Origin: Heliopora coerulea
Lineage: Eukaryota > Cnidaria > Anthozoa > Scleralcyonacea > Helioporidae
Direction of reading: 5' to 3'
Assembly (NCBI GenBank): GCA_030142905.1
Contig: JASJOG010000077.1
Location: 124,001 to 188,000 of the forward strand
Length of the DNA: 64,000 bases
The position numbers and the translations under genes were made by a program. The stretch's first letter is position 1. Each line of letters begins with the position of its first letter. The notes under the pieces were generated by a model. That model made no database searches, was not told the DNA's origin, and saw nothing but the letters and a program-made list of their open reading frames with translations. This document shows, piece after piece, positions 23,728-36,300 of the stretch.

Positions 23728-24322
23728 ATGACTCGACCAGAAAGCGCGGTGCTCTGTGTCACGTTCGTTATGTGTTTTTGTGTCACTGCAACTGATTGCT
23801 TCAGCGGCGGAAATGTCTACGACGACAAAGTCGTCTCGTACAGACTTGAAGCTTACGAGATCAGGGAGACAATTGTTGTCCATGAGAATGTGTCACTTAC
23901 TATTGAACCCGGTGTAGTCATGAAGTTTGCTGAGAACACCAGCATGATAGTTCATGGAACTCTCATTGCAAACGGGAGCCACTCAGCACAGATTACTTTT
24001 GACAGTATCCTAGATGACTACAAGTATGTCAACATTTCAAAATATCAGCTGGATTTCAGTTCAAGGCTTGTGGGTGATAATGGACTTAACCAGGGACGTC
24101 TTGAAGTATTTCTGGGTGGACGTTGGGGAACAGTTTGTGACGATGCCTGGGACAACCTAGATACACTCGCTGCGTGTAGGGGATTGGGATTTTCGCGAGG
24201 AACTTTCACTCGGCAGTTTGGACCTGGAACTGGGCCAATTTTGTTGGATAATGTGGCATGTCGAGATGCAGATCTAACTCTAGTGGATTGCAGTCATAAC
24301 GGAGTTGGAATTCATAACTGCG
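23728..24322 (+). CDS. Large gene exon 1: signal peptide, cap, most of SRCR1
   Basis: The ATG at 23728 has an in-frame TGA just upstream (about 23713) and opens a signal peptide ([17 protein letters not shown]). A cap with [16 protein letters not shown] follows, then SRCR1 beginning [16 protein letters not shown]. The SRCR Cys residues are at 137, 150, 178, 188 and 198, with the sixth in exon 2. The donor is GTAAGT. It ends in phase 1. Confidence 0.88.
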
Positions 24323-27300
24323 GTAAGTTTCAGTTGTAAGCAAGAGATGCATGTTGTTCCATATATATGCTTTTGCTAGAAATAGAGGTTTGTTTCAACT
24401 CGGTAAAGTCACACTTTAGGCGAGGTGCGAGGTCTTTATTGGATCAATAAACAATATACAATAACTGAGGTTTACGAATGTGTAATCAATGTTCAGCTCT
24501 AGTAAGAAGTTCTTCTGACTCTGAGTTCTCTTCTAGATGTCGGTTCCAGCTTCGTTTTCTCTGCTCGTCTGTTCTGTTCGTCTCTCTTCGTTGATTCTGT
24601 TCGTCTCTTTGCATGCTTTTGGCGGGCAATTTTAGTTGAAAGTGGTTGACATTACAGGTTAGCCAATCAGATATATTCTGACCAAGTGTTTTGCTCTGCC
24701 AGGTGAAGGAGTTGTTTGGAATGTGACGTAGTCAGTAAGAACGTTTGAAAAAAAATTTTGATACTAAGTGAATATAGTTCTTTGTCAAATTGAGAAAGTA
24801 AAATCAGAATGCAACAGTCTTGGTCATAGTTATGTTATGTCACAGTTCTTTATAAAATTAAAAGCTTAGTTCTGGTCTGAATAATTATTGCCTCATAGCT
24901 GGAATTCAGTAAAGTACCCAATGAATATAGGCTGGACTAATAAAACCCAGAGCAAGGATTTAACGATAACTTTTAACTTGACACTCGTTGGCAAACTTTT
25001 ATGGTGACAATCATCAGGGTCTCTCCGATTTGTCCATCACAATAATTGATAAAGCCAATTCTAACGAGCCTACTATACGTGAGGTATTCTGGGCGTATAA
25101 ACTGGATTCATTTATCCCTAGAGGACACAATCAACGTGATTTTTTTCTAAGTAGTTTACTTCCCACGTAAATTTTTAAAATAATTGAATTATAATTTATT
25201 CATTTGTGCTTATATAAAACTAGGCGTTTACCTCTGGTTGTTGGACCTAGTTTTAAAATAAAAGTTTTTTAAAAAGTTCCTCTTGTTACTATATATATAT
25301 ATATATATGAGATGAAAAAATTCCGAGAAAGGTGTGCACTATAATCAGATTTCCGATTGATATAGCATAATTTTATTTTCATGGTAAATTTTCGATTCAA
25401 ACTGAGTCACCTTCAGACAAAAACTGAAATTACAGAGCTTTACGTTACATAAAAGTATTAGCAGAAGCAAAAAAATTTCCACTGATATTCTCCTTAGGGG
25501 AACAGAACATTCGAGGGGTAGAATAATTAACGAAGAGAATAAAGTTTAATAGATTTGAAATGATGATTCTTTATATATGTATAATGTGTATATGTATGTT
25601 TATATGTGTATTACTGACTGATTTTATATATACATGAAAGGAGTTTAGTTATTGAGTTCCTTGGCATTACAATTTGTTACCATCCACGCATTGAGTCACC
25701 ATGACAACGTAGTACTCCTATATCGATAAAAAGGTACTCATGCATCATGTAACCACCATCCAACAATGATGATTTAGAGTCTTTATTTCTACTGGTTTCC
25801 TCTTGGAAAGCGTAAAACAATAATAAACAAGCAAATTCGATATACTCGGTCTTAATGCAAACACGTTAAACATATCTGATTACGAGGTGGCTAGAAATCA
25901 ACATACAAACAAATTTGAATACATGAATAAGTTTTCACCTTGTGCGACTCTAAACTTGTAGAGTTACTATAGATCAATATCGCGGATTTCGCATAAAACG
26001 ACGATCAACGCATTGAGTTCTTTCCGTCGGTGTTGTTCTCATTAACTAGTTCGAACTAGATCGCATCAATGAGGTTCCCAGCGTACACATTAACGCGCGG
26101 GGTATTGGATTGACCAAAGCCACACATCAACTGGGATAATTGTGTTGCAGTACTGTTATCACTTTAGAGGTACTACGTGTGGGGAATTTCCAAGGTACAT
26201 CTGAGTATTAATGACGTCATTGCTATTGGTAATGATGAACAGAGCACCAGTAATGAACAGAATTTTATCAAAATATTCCCAGTTTGAATTTTGTTGCTAT
26301 ATTTTAAATCGTGATGGAAATGTAGATTCCAGACGATTTCAAGGCTTAAAAGAACTTAATAGACGTCATGCTAATGTCACAATAGAGTCTTTGAACTCAA
26401 TGGAATTGTTGCATACATCATCCTGAAAAAATTTGGGGACCACAGCGCAAGCAGTTTTAGAATTATAGGAGGTTGACATGTAAGGTCATCTAGATCCCAG
26501 AAGACATCTTGCGAAAAAAGTTCGATCTGAGTAGGGTTCAACACAATGCATGATTATCTCACGAGTCGTATCACACGCTTGGTGTGGGAAATCGCTACGT
26601 TTTGGCTTTAGAAAAATTAAAAAAAAATTTCTACTCGCGCGGGGATTTAGCAATCATATTAACGTCCTTCTTTGCTTTTAAATCAATGTAGGGCATTGGC
26701 AGGATGTAGGTTTGATTTGTTCTGATCTAATTTATCCATTATGGCCAGGATGGTTGGGGATACAATATGCTTTCACTTATCACGATGAAGATCGAGACTT
26801 ACGATCAGCTTTGGTTAACGTGAACATTTTCGGAGTAAAAAATCCATTGATAACAACCCCTTGGTTAACGTCATTTGAGGGTGCAATTACTACAAACAGG
26901 ACATACCTTTTCCTGAAAAACGTAACCATTGAAAGATGTACAACGGGCATCGTGATTCATGATTTTTACGCCCAGGACATAACACTAAGTGATATAACTA
27001 TAAGGAATTGTCTGGTGGGAATTTATGTAAAAGATTCATATTTCAGTCGTTCTTCTTCTCAATTGGCCGGAAGGGACCTCAGCAGAAACCCGCAGATTTA
27101 TCTGGAAAGCATAAAGATTTCGAAAAAATGTTGGAAAGGCATTGATATTTTCAGTACCGTCGATAAATCCATTCGAATAATCGACGTTGATGCCAGAGGC
27201 TGTTTTTACGGAGTTAACATTACAAGCTCCATCTTCAGTGATGTTGAAGTACACGCTTCCAAATTGCAACGTGGTAATACTGGAATGGCTTTCCAGCATA

Positions 27301-30300
27301 TACCACCACTTGATACCTGGATGAAACAAACTCAACTCTGTGATGGTGGTGCCCTTAATGTCACATCTCCAGTCGATGTTACAGTCCACAGCTACAAGTA
27401 TATGCAATGTTCGCAGGTACGTCTATGAATGGACACACACAGATACAGATACAAACATTAATTTGTTACTTTGTTCCCAGGGCATTTTGCATCCATGTAC
27501 AGGGGGCAGATCCTGGCATTTCTAAACGGGGTGCCACCGCCAATATAAGTTCTGCTTTTTCGTCCTGGTACCCAGGTGACGGTACTGTGGCATCGTTAAA
27601 AATTAACATTGGTCCGACATTTTCCAAGGCCAAGCCGCAAATCATTTAGGAGGATCTGGGGGCATGCTATCCCAGAAAATATTTTTAGTTTAAAGGCTCA
27701 AAATTGCATTTTCCGCTATCTATGGGAGGTATTTCACCAGCTTACTGCTTTTATATTCCCACCTTTGGAAACTACATCAACGCCCTAAATGTTGCAAGAA
27801 GTTTGTTTGTTAGTTGACCAACTTTAATAAGCCTGGACATAAGATGTCGAGGGAACGCAAGTATCGTGGAAAACACGGCTCAAGGCACGATAACTGTAAA
27901 CGGTTTATTAGTTTGTTCAATCTGCGTGCTAGAATTTACATCTGTTACGTTTACCCATAAATAAACTACATGTCACCATGTAAAGAGAACAATGGGATGT
28001 AATAGTCTCGATGGAGGCGGGCTGGTGAGAAAATTGGAAAACACAGACCGGAAATATTGTTATTTTGTGAATGGATTTACCCTCTCTTTACCCCTTACGA
28101 CGAAAACATCAAATTTATCATATTTAGAGAGGGCACCAGGAAGATTACTTTACAATTATTGGTCCGACATATGTCGGACCTGTCGAGCAGCTAACTACGT
28201 CCCTGCCCGATACCGAATACCACGTTACTTGATGGAGGTTGCGGGTGTACAATTTTCTGGTTATATTCTGTGTGGTTATACAGTCTTTATATCGTTCTAT
28301 TTAATAAAAGAGCGATGCGATAACGAAAATAAAAGTTACGAGGTTTAAAAAGGGGAACCCCGAACCAGGAGACGCCTGTATGTAGATCCGCCACTAATGT
28401 ATAAAGTTGACAAAAATGACCTTGGCATCGGTCGTTCGATTCAATTATCACATTGGCCCACTTAAAAAATCAATTAAATCACGCGGAGTCTAATTCTGGT
28501 TGTTAGGAAATTTTCCAGCCTTTAAGTTTCGTCGGTAATTAGAAATAATGGCTTTTGTTAAGGTCAAGAACCACACTTGAAATGTGGTTATGATATTTAT
28601 TACAGGTAATAATTGATTCTCATGTATAGTGAATTGTGGAGGCTGGTAATTCTTATGATGAACGTTTTGCGTAATGAAGTTTGTAGCACGTTATATATCT
28701 CTTATCATTCCAGTCAACAAAACATGAAATGAAAAGCAAACTCACTCAATATAAATTATCATATTAACACTTTCCCAGGGGCATAATACTATTATTATTA
28801 AAAATATCGATGAGGTGCGATCAGGTAGAGACACTATTAAATTATTAGACAAACGTTCTCTGATCAATTGAGTTTCTTATTTCGAGCTTTCGGTCACCTG
28901 ACTGTGACCTTCGTCAGGAGTAGAACGAATGATGAATTACAGGGTTATATATACAGTTAACTATGAATAAATTAAGATAAAAATAGAAAGTACGGCTATA
29001 AGGTGATTATGAATTAAGAGCGGTGTTTCTTTGTTAAAATAGCGTATTGTCCCGGTAATGGCCTAGCGTTATTGTCGGCATTTTTCCTAATAGCGGTATG
29101 CCACGATTCAAGAGTTTTTCTGGTCCTATAATCTCCTTTATCATAATGTCATCGCGCGATGACATTACCCAGTACAGATGAAGGAAAAAATAAAGAAATT
29201 GGGTATGTCAGCAACGCTTTAAAATCTAACGGCTATCCTGCGAAATTCATTTCCTCAGTCAAAAGCAGCATCACCTCCACTGTAAAAACACTATCACCAG
29301 AAGAGCTAGTGGGTATTTTCTTAAAAAATGCCGAATCAACAACTCCAAAAAGTTATGCTGTTCTTCCGTACATCAAAAGCCTCACCGAAAAACTACAACG
29401 CACATTACGAAAACATGATATAGATGTCGCTACGAAACCAGTAAAAACTTTACAGCACCAATTTCCTTCACCAAAGTATCGCGTAACTATGGAAGAAGAA
29501 ACTGGTGCGGTATATCAAATACCGTGTAAGGAATGTCCTTGGACATACATAGGGGAAACTGGACGCTCGTTTCAGACGAGAAAAAAGGAACACATAAAAA
29601 ACGTTAAAAACTACGCCAAGTGATCAGACATCGCAAACCATTCTTGGGAACTGGGACATCCAATTGACTTTGAAAACAGCCGCGTAATCGATAAAGGGAA
29701 ATATAGGACCAGAAAAACTCTTGAATCGTGGCATACCGCTATTAGGAAAAATGCCGACAACAACGCTAGGCCATTACCGGGACAATACGCTATTTTAACA
29801 AAGAAACACCGCTCTTAATTCATAATCACCTTACAGCCGTAATTTCTATTTTTATCTTAATTTATTCATATTTAACTGTATATGTAACCCTGTAATTCAT
29901 CATTCGTTCTACTCCTGACGAAGGTCACAGTTAGGTGACCGAAAGCTCGAAATAAGAAACTCAATTGATTAGAGAACGCTTGTCTAATAATTTAATAAAT
30001 ATTATTATTGTTCGCAATTCGAAAGATCTGCCGAGTTATCTCATGCATTATCGTGAAATTTTAGAGCTATCGTATCTTTAATAGTTCTGAAGGAGGCGAA
30101 CCTTTACCGCCGCTCCCCTGGGTCCGCCAATACTTACGTAATACCAGATTGTACTCTTTTTCTGCAGACATTTTTTGCGAAACCTGGTGAGGTTCTCGAA
30201 GTTTACGGATATTATGCACGTTCCACACGGTACAGCAGCGTAACCGTTGTTGATGGACAGAAATTGTTCACTTTGTCAATGACACCGCCACATAACTATC

Positions 30301-33300
30301 TTCGCTCAACAGGAAATAATTTTTCCATTAGAGCATTGGGATCACCGTATTACAAGAGAACTTTGTATGTTCTCAGTCGACCCGGTAAGAAAACAATTTT
30401 CTCTTACATAAAATATCAACGTTTAAAATTAGTCCACAAAACTTTTCAGTAAATTAAGTTACAGGACTTATTAGTATACTGTCATATCAAAAGTTATTTC
30501 AAAGATTGGTAACTGTCGTGACTGATCTCACAGACGTCCAACGTTTTGAGTAAGGGCACTTCGTCAGAGAAAGTAACACGTTTTTTTCCCCGAAGAAGGG
30601 CCTTTATTCGAAACGTTCGAATTCTTTGAGATCAAACACAAGTACAGGCGAAGCTGACTATAAATGACTGGTCATGCTATTGTGACTTCAGAGTTGGTGC
30701 GAGCGCCGAAGGCGCGAGACCCCTCTAGGGGGAGTCCGGGGGCATGCTCCCCCGGAAAATTTTGGAATTTGGAGTCTCGGAGATGCCATTTCCTGCATTT
30801 GAGGATAGTTTTTATGCATTCTGAGCATCACAAAATGTAGTTTAAAGTAGGCAAAGTGCAACATATTTTGGGCTGTTTTATCTTGTCAGAGCCTATTGCC
30901 ACACTTATGGAGCACTGACAAAGCTGTGAGTGAATCTAACATAGATGGCCATGAGCAAGTCTAGCCCAAAATTACTGTTTAACTAAACACTGAAGTAGAG
31001 ACTTACTGTAAGTGTAAAATATTTACCATGATTATGCTTAAAAAAATACGTAAGTGAATTGGTCCTCAGTGCTGGTTGAGTTTAATGTTTAAACAGGGTG
31101 CTCATTCACCGATAGGTGGTTTTCAATGAGGCTCTGTATAATAATAAAAAAGTTAAAAAAACAAATTACATAGATTACAGTATGTTACATGCAAATAAAA
31201 GTAAAACTAAATTAAAAAATTAAGAAAAAAAAATTATATTGACATAGAAATAAGAGTTATATTATATTTAAATTAAAAAAATTCCTTTTAAAACTAGAGA
31301 CACTGTCTGAGTTTTTTATTTCTATGTATAAATCGTTCCATTCCTTGATTGCTTGGTATATGAATCTTTGCTTTCCCCATTTACATAGGTTTACACTGAG
31401 TTCAGCTCATATCCTTCGTGGGTTTGTTCTTTGCATTTAGTCTCACTGTGAATGGCTTTTCTTTCCTTTGTCAAGATTTTTCACAAAGTTGATCACATCA
31501 TACAGGCAGATATACAAATGGCATTCAGCATATCCTTCACCAGCAGTAAGTCATAACAGTAATGAATAGCTTGAAAATGCCATGGAGAAACATAATCATT
31601 GGATAAATATTTCTGACACTTAATACTGCAAGTTGTCTATTTAATCACCAAGAGGGTCATCATATAATAATGAACCACATCAAAAATAATCTGTCTAAAT
31701 ATATAAATGTCATAATATTCCAGATGAGACAGGAAGTCCTTCACAAACTTGAACATGTCATGGGGAAACTGACACTTCATACAGCAACTTGTCTATGTAA
31801 TTGGCAAAAAATTCATCATGATAATGTACCATGTTTAAAATGGTTTGATTGAATGGATAAATGTCATAATACTCCATATGATACAGGAAGCTCTTCACAA
31901 ACTTGACAATGCCATAGGAAAACTGACACTTCATACAGCAACTTGTCTATTTAATCAGCAAAAAAGTCATTATAATAATGTACCACATTAAAAATGATCT
32001 GACTGAATGCATAAATGTCATAATATTCCAGATAATACAGGAAGCTTATCACAAACTTGAAAATACCATGGGAAAACTGAAATGTCATACAGCATGTTGT
32101 CTATTTAATCAGCAAAAAGTCATCATATAATGCACCATATCAAAAATTATCTTTCTGAATGCATAAATGTCATAATATTCCAGATGATACAGGATGTCCT
32201 TCACAAACTTGAAAATGTCATGGTGAAACTGACACTTCATACAGCAATTTGTCTATTTAATCAGAGTTGGAGAGATGATGGAATGTAAGTTGACCACATG
32301 TTTATTTATAGAGAAAATGAAGTCTCCTTGGTTTTGCAATGAACTTTTCTGTTATCAAGTTGTGAAGCTCATTTTGGTCCTCCTTTTCCTTCAATATGTC
32401 TTTATGAATAGATATTCTGCATAAAGAACCAAGGCATTCTTCACTCATTTTACCACGAAGATAGTTTTTCACTCTTCTCAGGAAAGAAAAAGATCTTTCC
32501 ACTGATGCACTTGAAACAGCAAGGACAGCATTGAGCTTCAGAAGCTTAATCACCTCAGGGACACTTGGGTGTAAATTAAAATGAAATATATACTGCAAGA
32601 GCTCCACTGGGCTTTCTTTGTGAAAATCAGGATCTTTGTAAATGAAAAGCAGTTGGCTTTCAAGTGTTGAGATATCAAAGAGTGGTCCATATTTGTCATT
32701 TAAGAGTTATAATTTATTATGAGGGACATTACTTTGCCAGTGTGAGAAAAATTGAGGATTTACCAAGTCAAGAAATTCAAAGGTGGCACAATCAGCAAAT
32801 CAGTCATTCAACATAGTTATAATTGTATCAATTATCTCAAAATATAGCTGTTTGTAGTTATGCTTCCTGTCAGATCTTGAAGATGGTTGTCCAACTATAG
32901 TCACTGTAACACTAAAGCAGTCATCAAAGGCTTCATCTGTGCAAATCTCAGAAAGGAAATTTATAAAATTTTGCACTTTTCCAATTCCAAAAGAGAAATC
33001 AGTTAATCTGTTTTGGAGAAAACTGTATAATACTAATGACTGATCCAATATTTTGTTGAACAAGCACATAAAAAAGCAGAAAATGAAGCTGTTAAGGTAT
33101 TGAAGTAAGTGACTTGCCTGGGTTAAGCTTGTGTCATCCCAGCTTTGAGGTTTTTCCAAAATCTCCTCCAGAACATCAACTATGGCCTGGTATTTATTAA
33201 AAATTACAGAAATTGTACAAGATCGATAATACCATCTTGTTTCACCAGGGCTTGGAATATCAATATCATGTGAACTAAAAAGTGCCTTTCTTTTGGAGCT

Positions 33301-36300
33301 AACACTTGTGAAATTACTGAAGGCAGTAACATTGGCAAAAAAGACTTTGACAGCTGGAATTCTTGATGCAGATTGGCACAAGACAAGGTTTAATCTGTGG
33401 GCTGCACAGTGGAAGAAAAAGGCAAAAGGGTAATCCTGATGAACAAGAGTCTGCACACCAGTAATATGACCAGCCATTACAGTTGCACCATCATATGTCT
33501 GCATCACTAACTTTTCTTTTAAAGCATCACCATGCTTGCCCAGGATCTCCTTCACAATGGCATGTATTGCGGGTGCAGTCCTATCTTCACTTATTTTGAA
33601 AAACTTTAAAAATCTTTCAACAACTTCACCATTTCTATCCAAACAAATGATTACACTAAGTTGCTCTTTTGTTGACACATCTGTTGTTTCATCAACCTGG
33701 ATACTACAGAATGTGCAATCTTTGATTTCTTGATCAATTTGATCTTGAATTACTGAATCTATGCATTCAATCAGATCATTTTGGATGTCTGCTGAGACAC
33801 CTGTAAAAACTCCTCCAGCATCTGGTCTTTCTGAACCATGCACGTAGCTACGGGGGTGCGCGGGGGTTCAATTGCCCTCCCCCCAAATTTGTCCTCGCCC
33901 CCCCCAAAGAAAATTCTGAAGTGGTTTCAAATATAATTTAAATATGCCAAAATCCGATAGATTTTTAAAATATCTTATGGAAAATATTTTTTCGCTGACC
34001 ATTCTGACCAATTTTTGTAACGTTATACCAAGTCCACTACATTTGACAACATGAAGTAGTCGCTGAGTAGTCTGGGTTTTCAGCTTACGTCGACAACTGC
34101 CCCCCAAAAAATAGTGCTGCCCCCCCCCTCCAATTTTACATCCTGGCTACGTGCCTGTAATCTGAACCAGCCAGCCTTCCATGCAGACGGCGCTCGAAAA
34201 CGGAATCAAACTTTGCCATGCATTCTAATAATTCTCTGTAGTTACCCTTATTTAAACTTGTGCTTGATTCGTCATGGCCCCTGAACGCTAATTCTTGTCT
34301 AGCCAAATAGAGGACAGCTTCAGAAAGAGTTTTCAGCATCTCTCTGTTTTGCCTTACCTCTTCATTATGCCGCTCGACTGCCTCTCTTCTGGCTCTCGAA
34401 AACGATATATCGACCCTCTGAGACATATCAAAGGTTTTCCACATTTTGTAGGCCTCCATGTGCGACTTGGCTTTCTCATGCTTCTTGCAATCGGACAGAA
34501 AGCCTTGCATGTTGGAATAACCAGAGGATGTCCAGGTTTGCGAAAATCCAGGTCGAAAGAGCAAGCAAGGCCAGCAAAAGAGACGCTTCTTGTTTTCACT
34601 ACCACATAGCCAATCCTTCTTCGTGTACCAAACATCTTGGAACGTCCTGTCCCTCGTCTTCATCGTAAGCTTCGGCATAGGTCTTTGACCAACGATAACT
34701 TTCTGCTTGCTCACATTTCTGGCAGTAAAAGACTTCCTCAGGAGCTGAGATATAACGTCCCCGTCGGTATGAACTTCCGAAGATCCGCATGATTGACTTT
34801 GATCCATATTCGCCATTATTCGCTATTTATTCGCTATTTGTTCGCTACTAGTAGTGCTACTGAATTTTTAATAACAAGAGTCGTGCTATTCGAAATGAGC
34901 ATGATTTGAAGCCCAAAATTGGCAAGGTACGCATGCGCAAGGAATAATTGATCCAATCCAATGACGCGCAAATTTCGGCCAGGTCCTGCTATCTGAGATG
35001 AGCATGACCATGCCACAGATCACCAAAGCATGTAACTCATCGGATAATTCACTGACGCCGCATTCGATTTTTAAAAAAATCTCGAACCAAACTTCTATTT
35101 TCAAGCATGTTAAAAAAATTCTTAACTCAGAAATATTTTTAGTTATGCTCAGCATGACCAGCATGACCAGCATGACCGCTAGCTTCGCCACTGATTACAC
35201 AACAGTTACCAACCTTTGAAACAACAGCTACCAACCTTATTTAACACTGTCTACGCAGTACACTATTTTCATATCAAAAGTTAGACATGTATGTTTTTGT
35301 GTTTTAATGGATTAAAAGAAGATAAATTTTGTGACGAAACATGTGGTTTTTATACACCTTTCAACTTGATATGTTTACTGTTCTAATTCTGGTAATCAAA
35401 GTTGGAAACAGTGATTGTTCTGAAACCAAAACCAGCCGACAACTTCAAGAAATATAAGACAAAACAGATTCCGAAAAATAACATCTTGTGTACTCAAAAT
35501 TCGAGTTAGAGCAAGACCAAGGTCTTGCTCTAACTGGAATTTTGAGTCCACAAGATGTTCTTTTTCGGAATCTGTTTTGTTTTATATTTTGTGATTGTTC
35601 TGGATCACTACGTTTAATAAGTCTTGCACTTGATTAACATTTAAAACTGATGCCCCAATGTTCGGGTTTCATAAGTGTGGTACTATTTGATAACGAATTG
35701 AAAAGAAAAACGCTGATTAATTAAATGAATATTGAAGACGTCATTTGGTCATAGGGACGACTTCACAACTTTCTGAATGAAAGACGGATAAATATTTCGT
35801 GAAGGAAAAAGAAGGACATGACTACTTCCAGTTATAGCTACGGGTCCAAGGCTGGAATATAGCATAGTCCTAGGATGAATCCGAATACAGTTTTAGATCG
35901 TGAACTACTCTATTTCCCGCAAATGTTGTATTCATTTCATTGTTGAATTCACCGACCGGTGAATATAGAAGTGAAAGCATTTACACCTAATAGCGACTAC
36001 ATTTGTGAATGATGCCGAGGAACATTCAAAACAACATCATAAATTAGTTACCTGTTACGCGAGCTCTGATTGGTCCGTAGCTATGTTCATATAAGAGTAT
36101 TTAACAACGGAATTTCACGCCTTTTTAAGAATCTGTTTTATTTTATAAAAAAAATATAAAATGGTTTTAATGTCCATATACTGTAATATAAACACTTGGG
36201 ATGTTGTGAAACTCTCGAAAAGCTAAGAAACACTCGCCTTTGACGTGTGTTTTGTTACGCTTTAATCAAGTCTCACAACACGATATCATACTGACAATTT

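Larger units (their letters stand above)
28831..30000. mobile_element. Penelope-like fold-back element with GIY-YIG fragment
   Basis: The left arm (about 28831-29165) and the right arm (about 29690-30000) are near-perfect inverted copies. They surround a + strand frame ending in a GIY-YIG domain. Each arm carries a hammerhead-like core. Flanking TATTATTATT on both sides may be the target repeat, but the sequence is too simple to be sure. Confidence 0.75.
30689..35193 (-). mobile_element. Decayed hAT (ZMYM/TTF-type) transposon in intron 3
   Basis: Minus-strand fragments give, in order, a zinc-finger region (34816-34136), a transposase core (33843-32800) and a hAT dimerisation tail (32607-32302). 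The upstream end at 35193 reads CAGTGGCGAAGCTAGCGG on the minus strand, a hAT-type terminus. The other end near 30689 begins CAGAGTTGG and has the GGGGGCATGCTCCCCCGGAA subterminal block. No clean target repeat was found, so the limits are approximate. Confidence 0.7.

Noticed and set aside
27036..27407. 123-codon minus-strand frame
   Set aside because: It is the shadow of exon 2 of the large gene, whose + strand protein has clear beta-helix repeats. The same applies to minus frames at 36738-37070, 37717-38052, 58181-58399 and 58705-58917.
30540..30640. Hammerhead-like pair (CTGACGA on minus near 30560, CGAAGAAGGGCC...GAAAC on plus near 30600)
   Set aside because: The minus copy lacks a clear GAAA and the plus copy lacks CTGANGA, so the core cannot be assembled. 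Possibly a decayed end of another Penelope-like copy.
31560..32265. CRISPR-like array
   Set aside because: The units are about 154 bp and contiguous, without unique spacers, in a eukaryotic transposon. No CRISPR feature exists in the window.
34295..34635. Alternative frames overlapping the hAT zinc-finger region
   Set aside because: The longer frame 34136-34816 shows the expected TTF-type zinc-finger pattern; the others are shadows.
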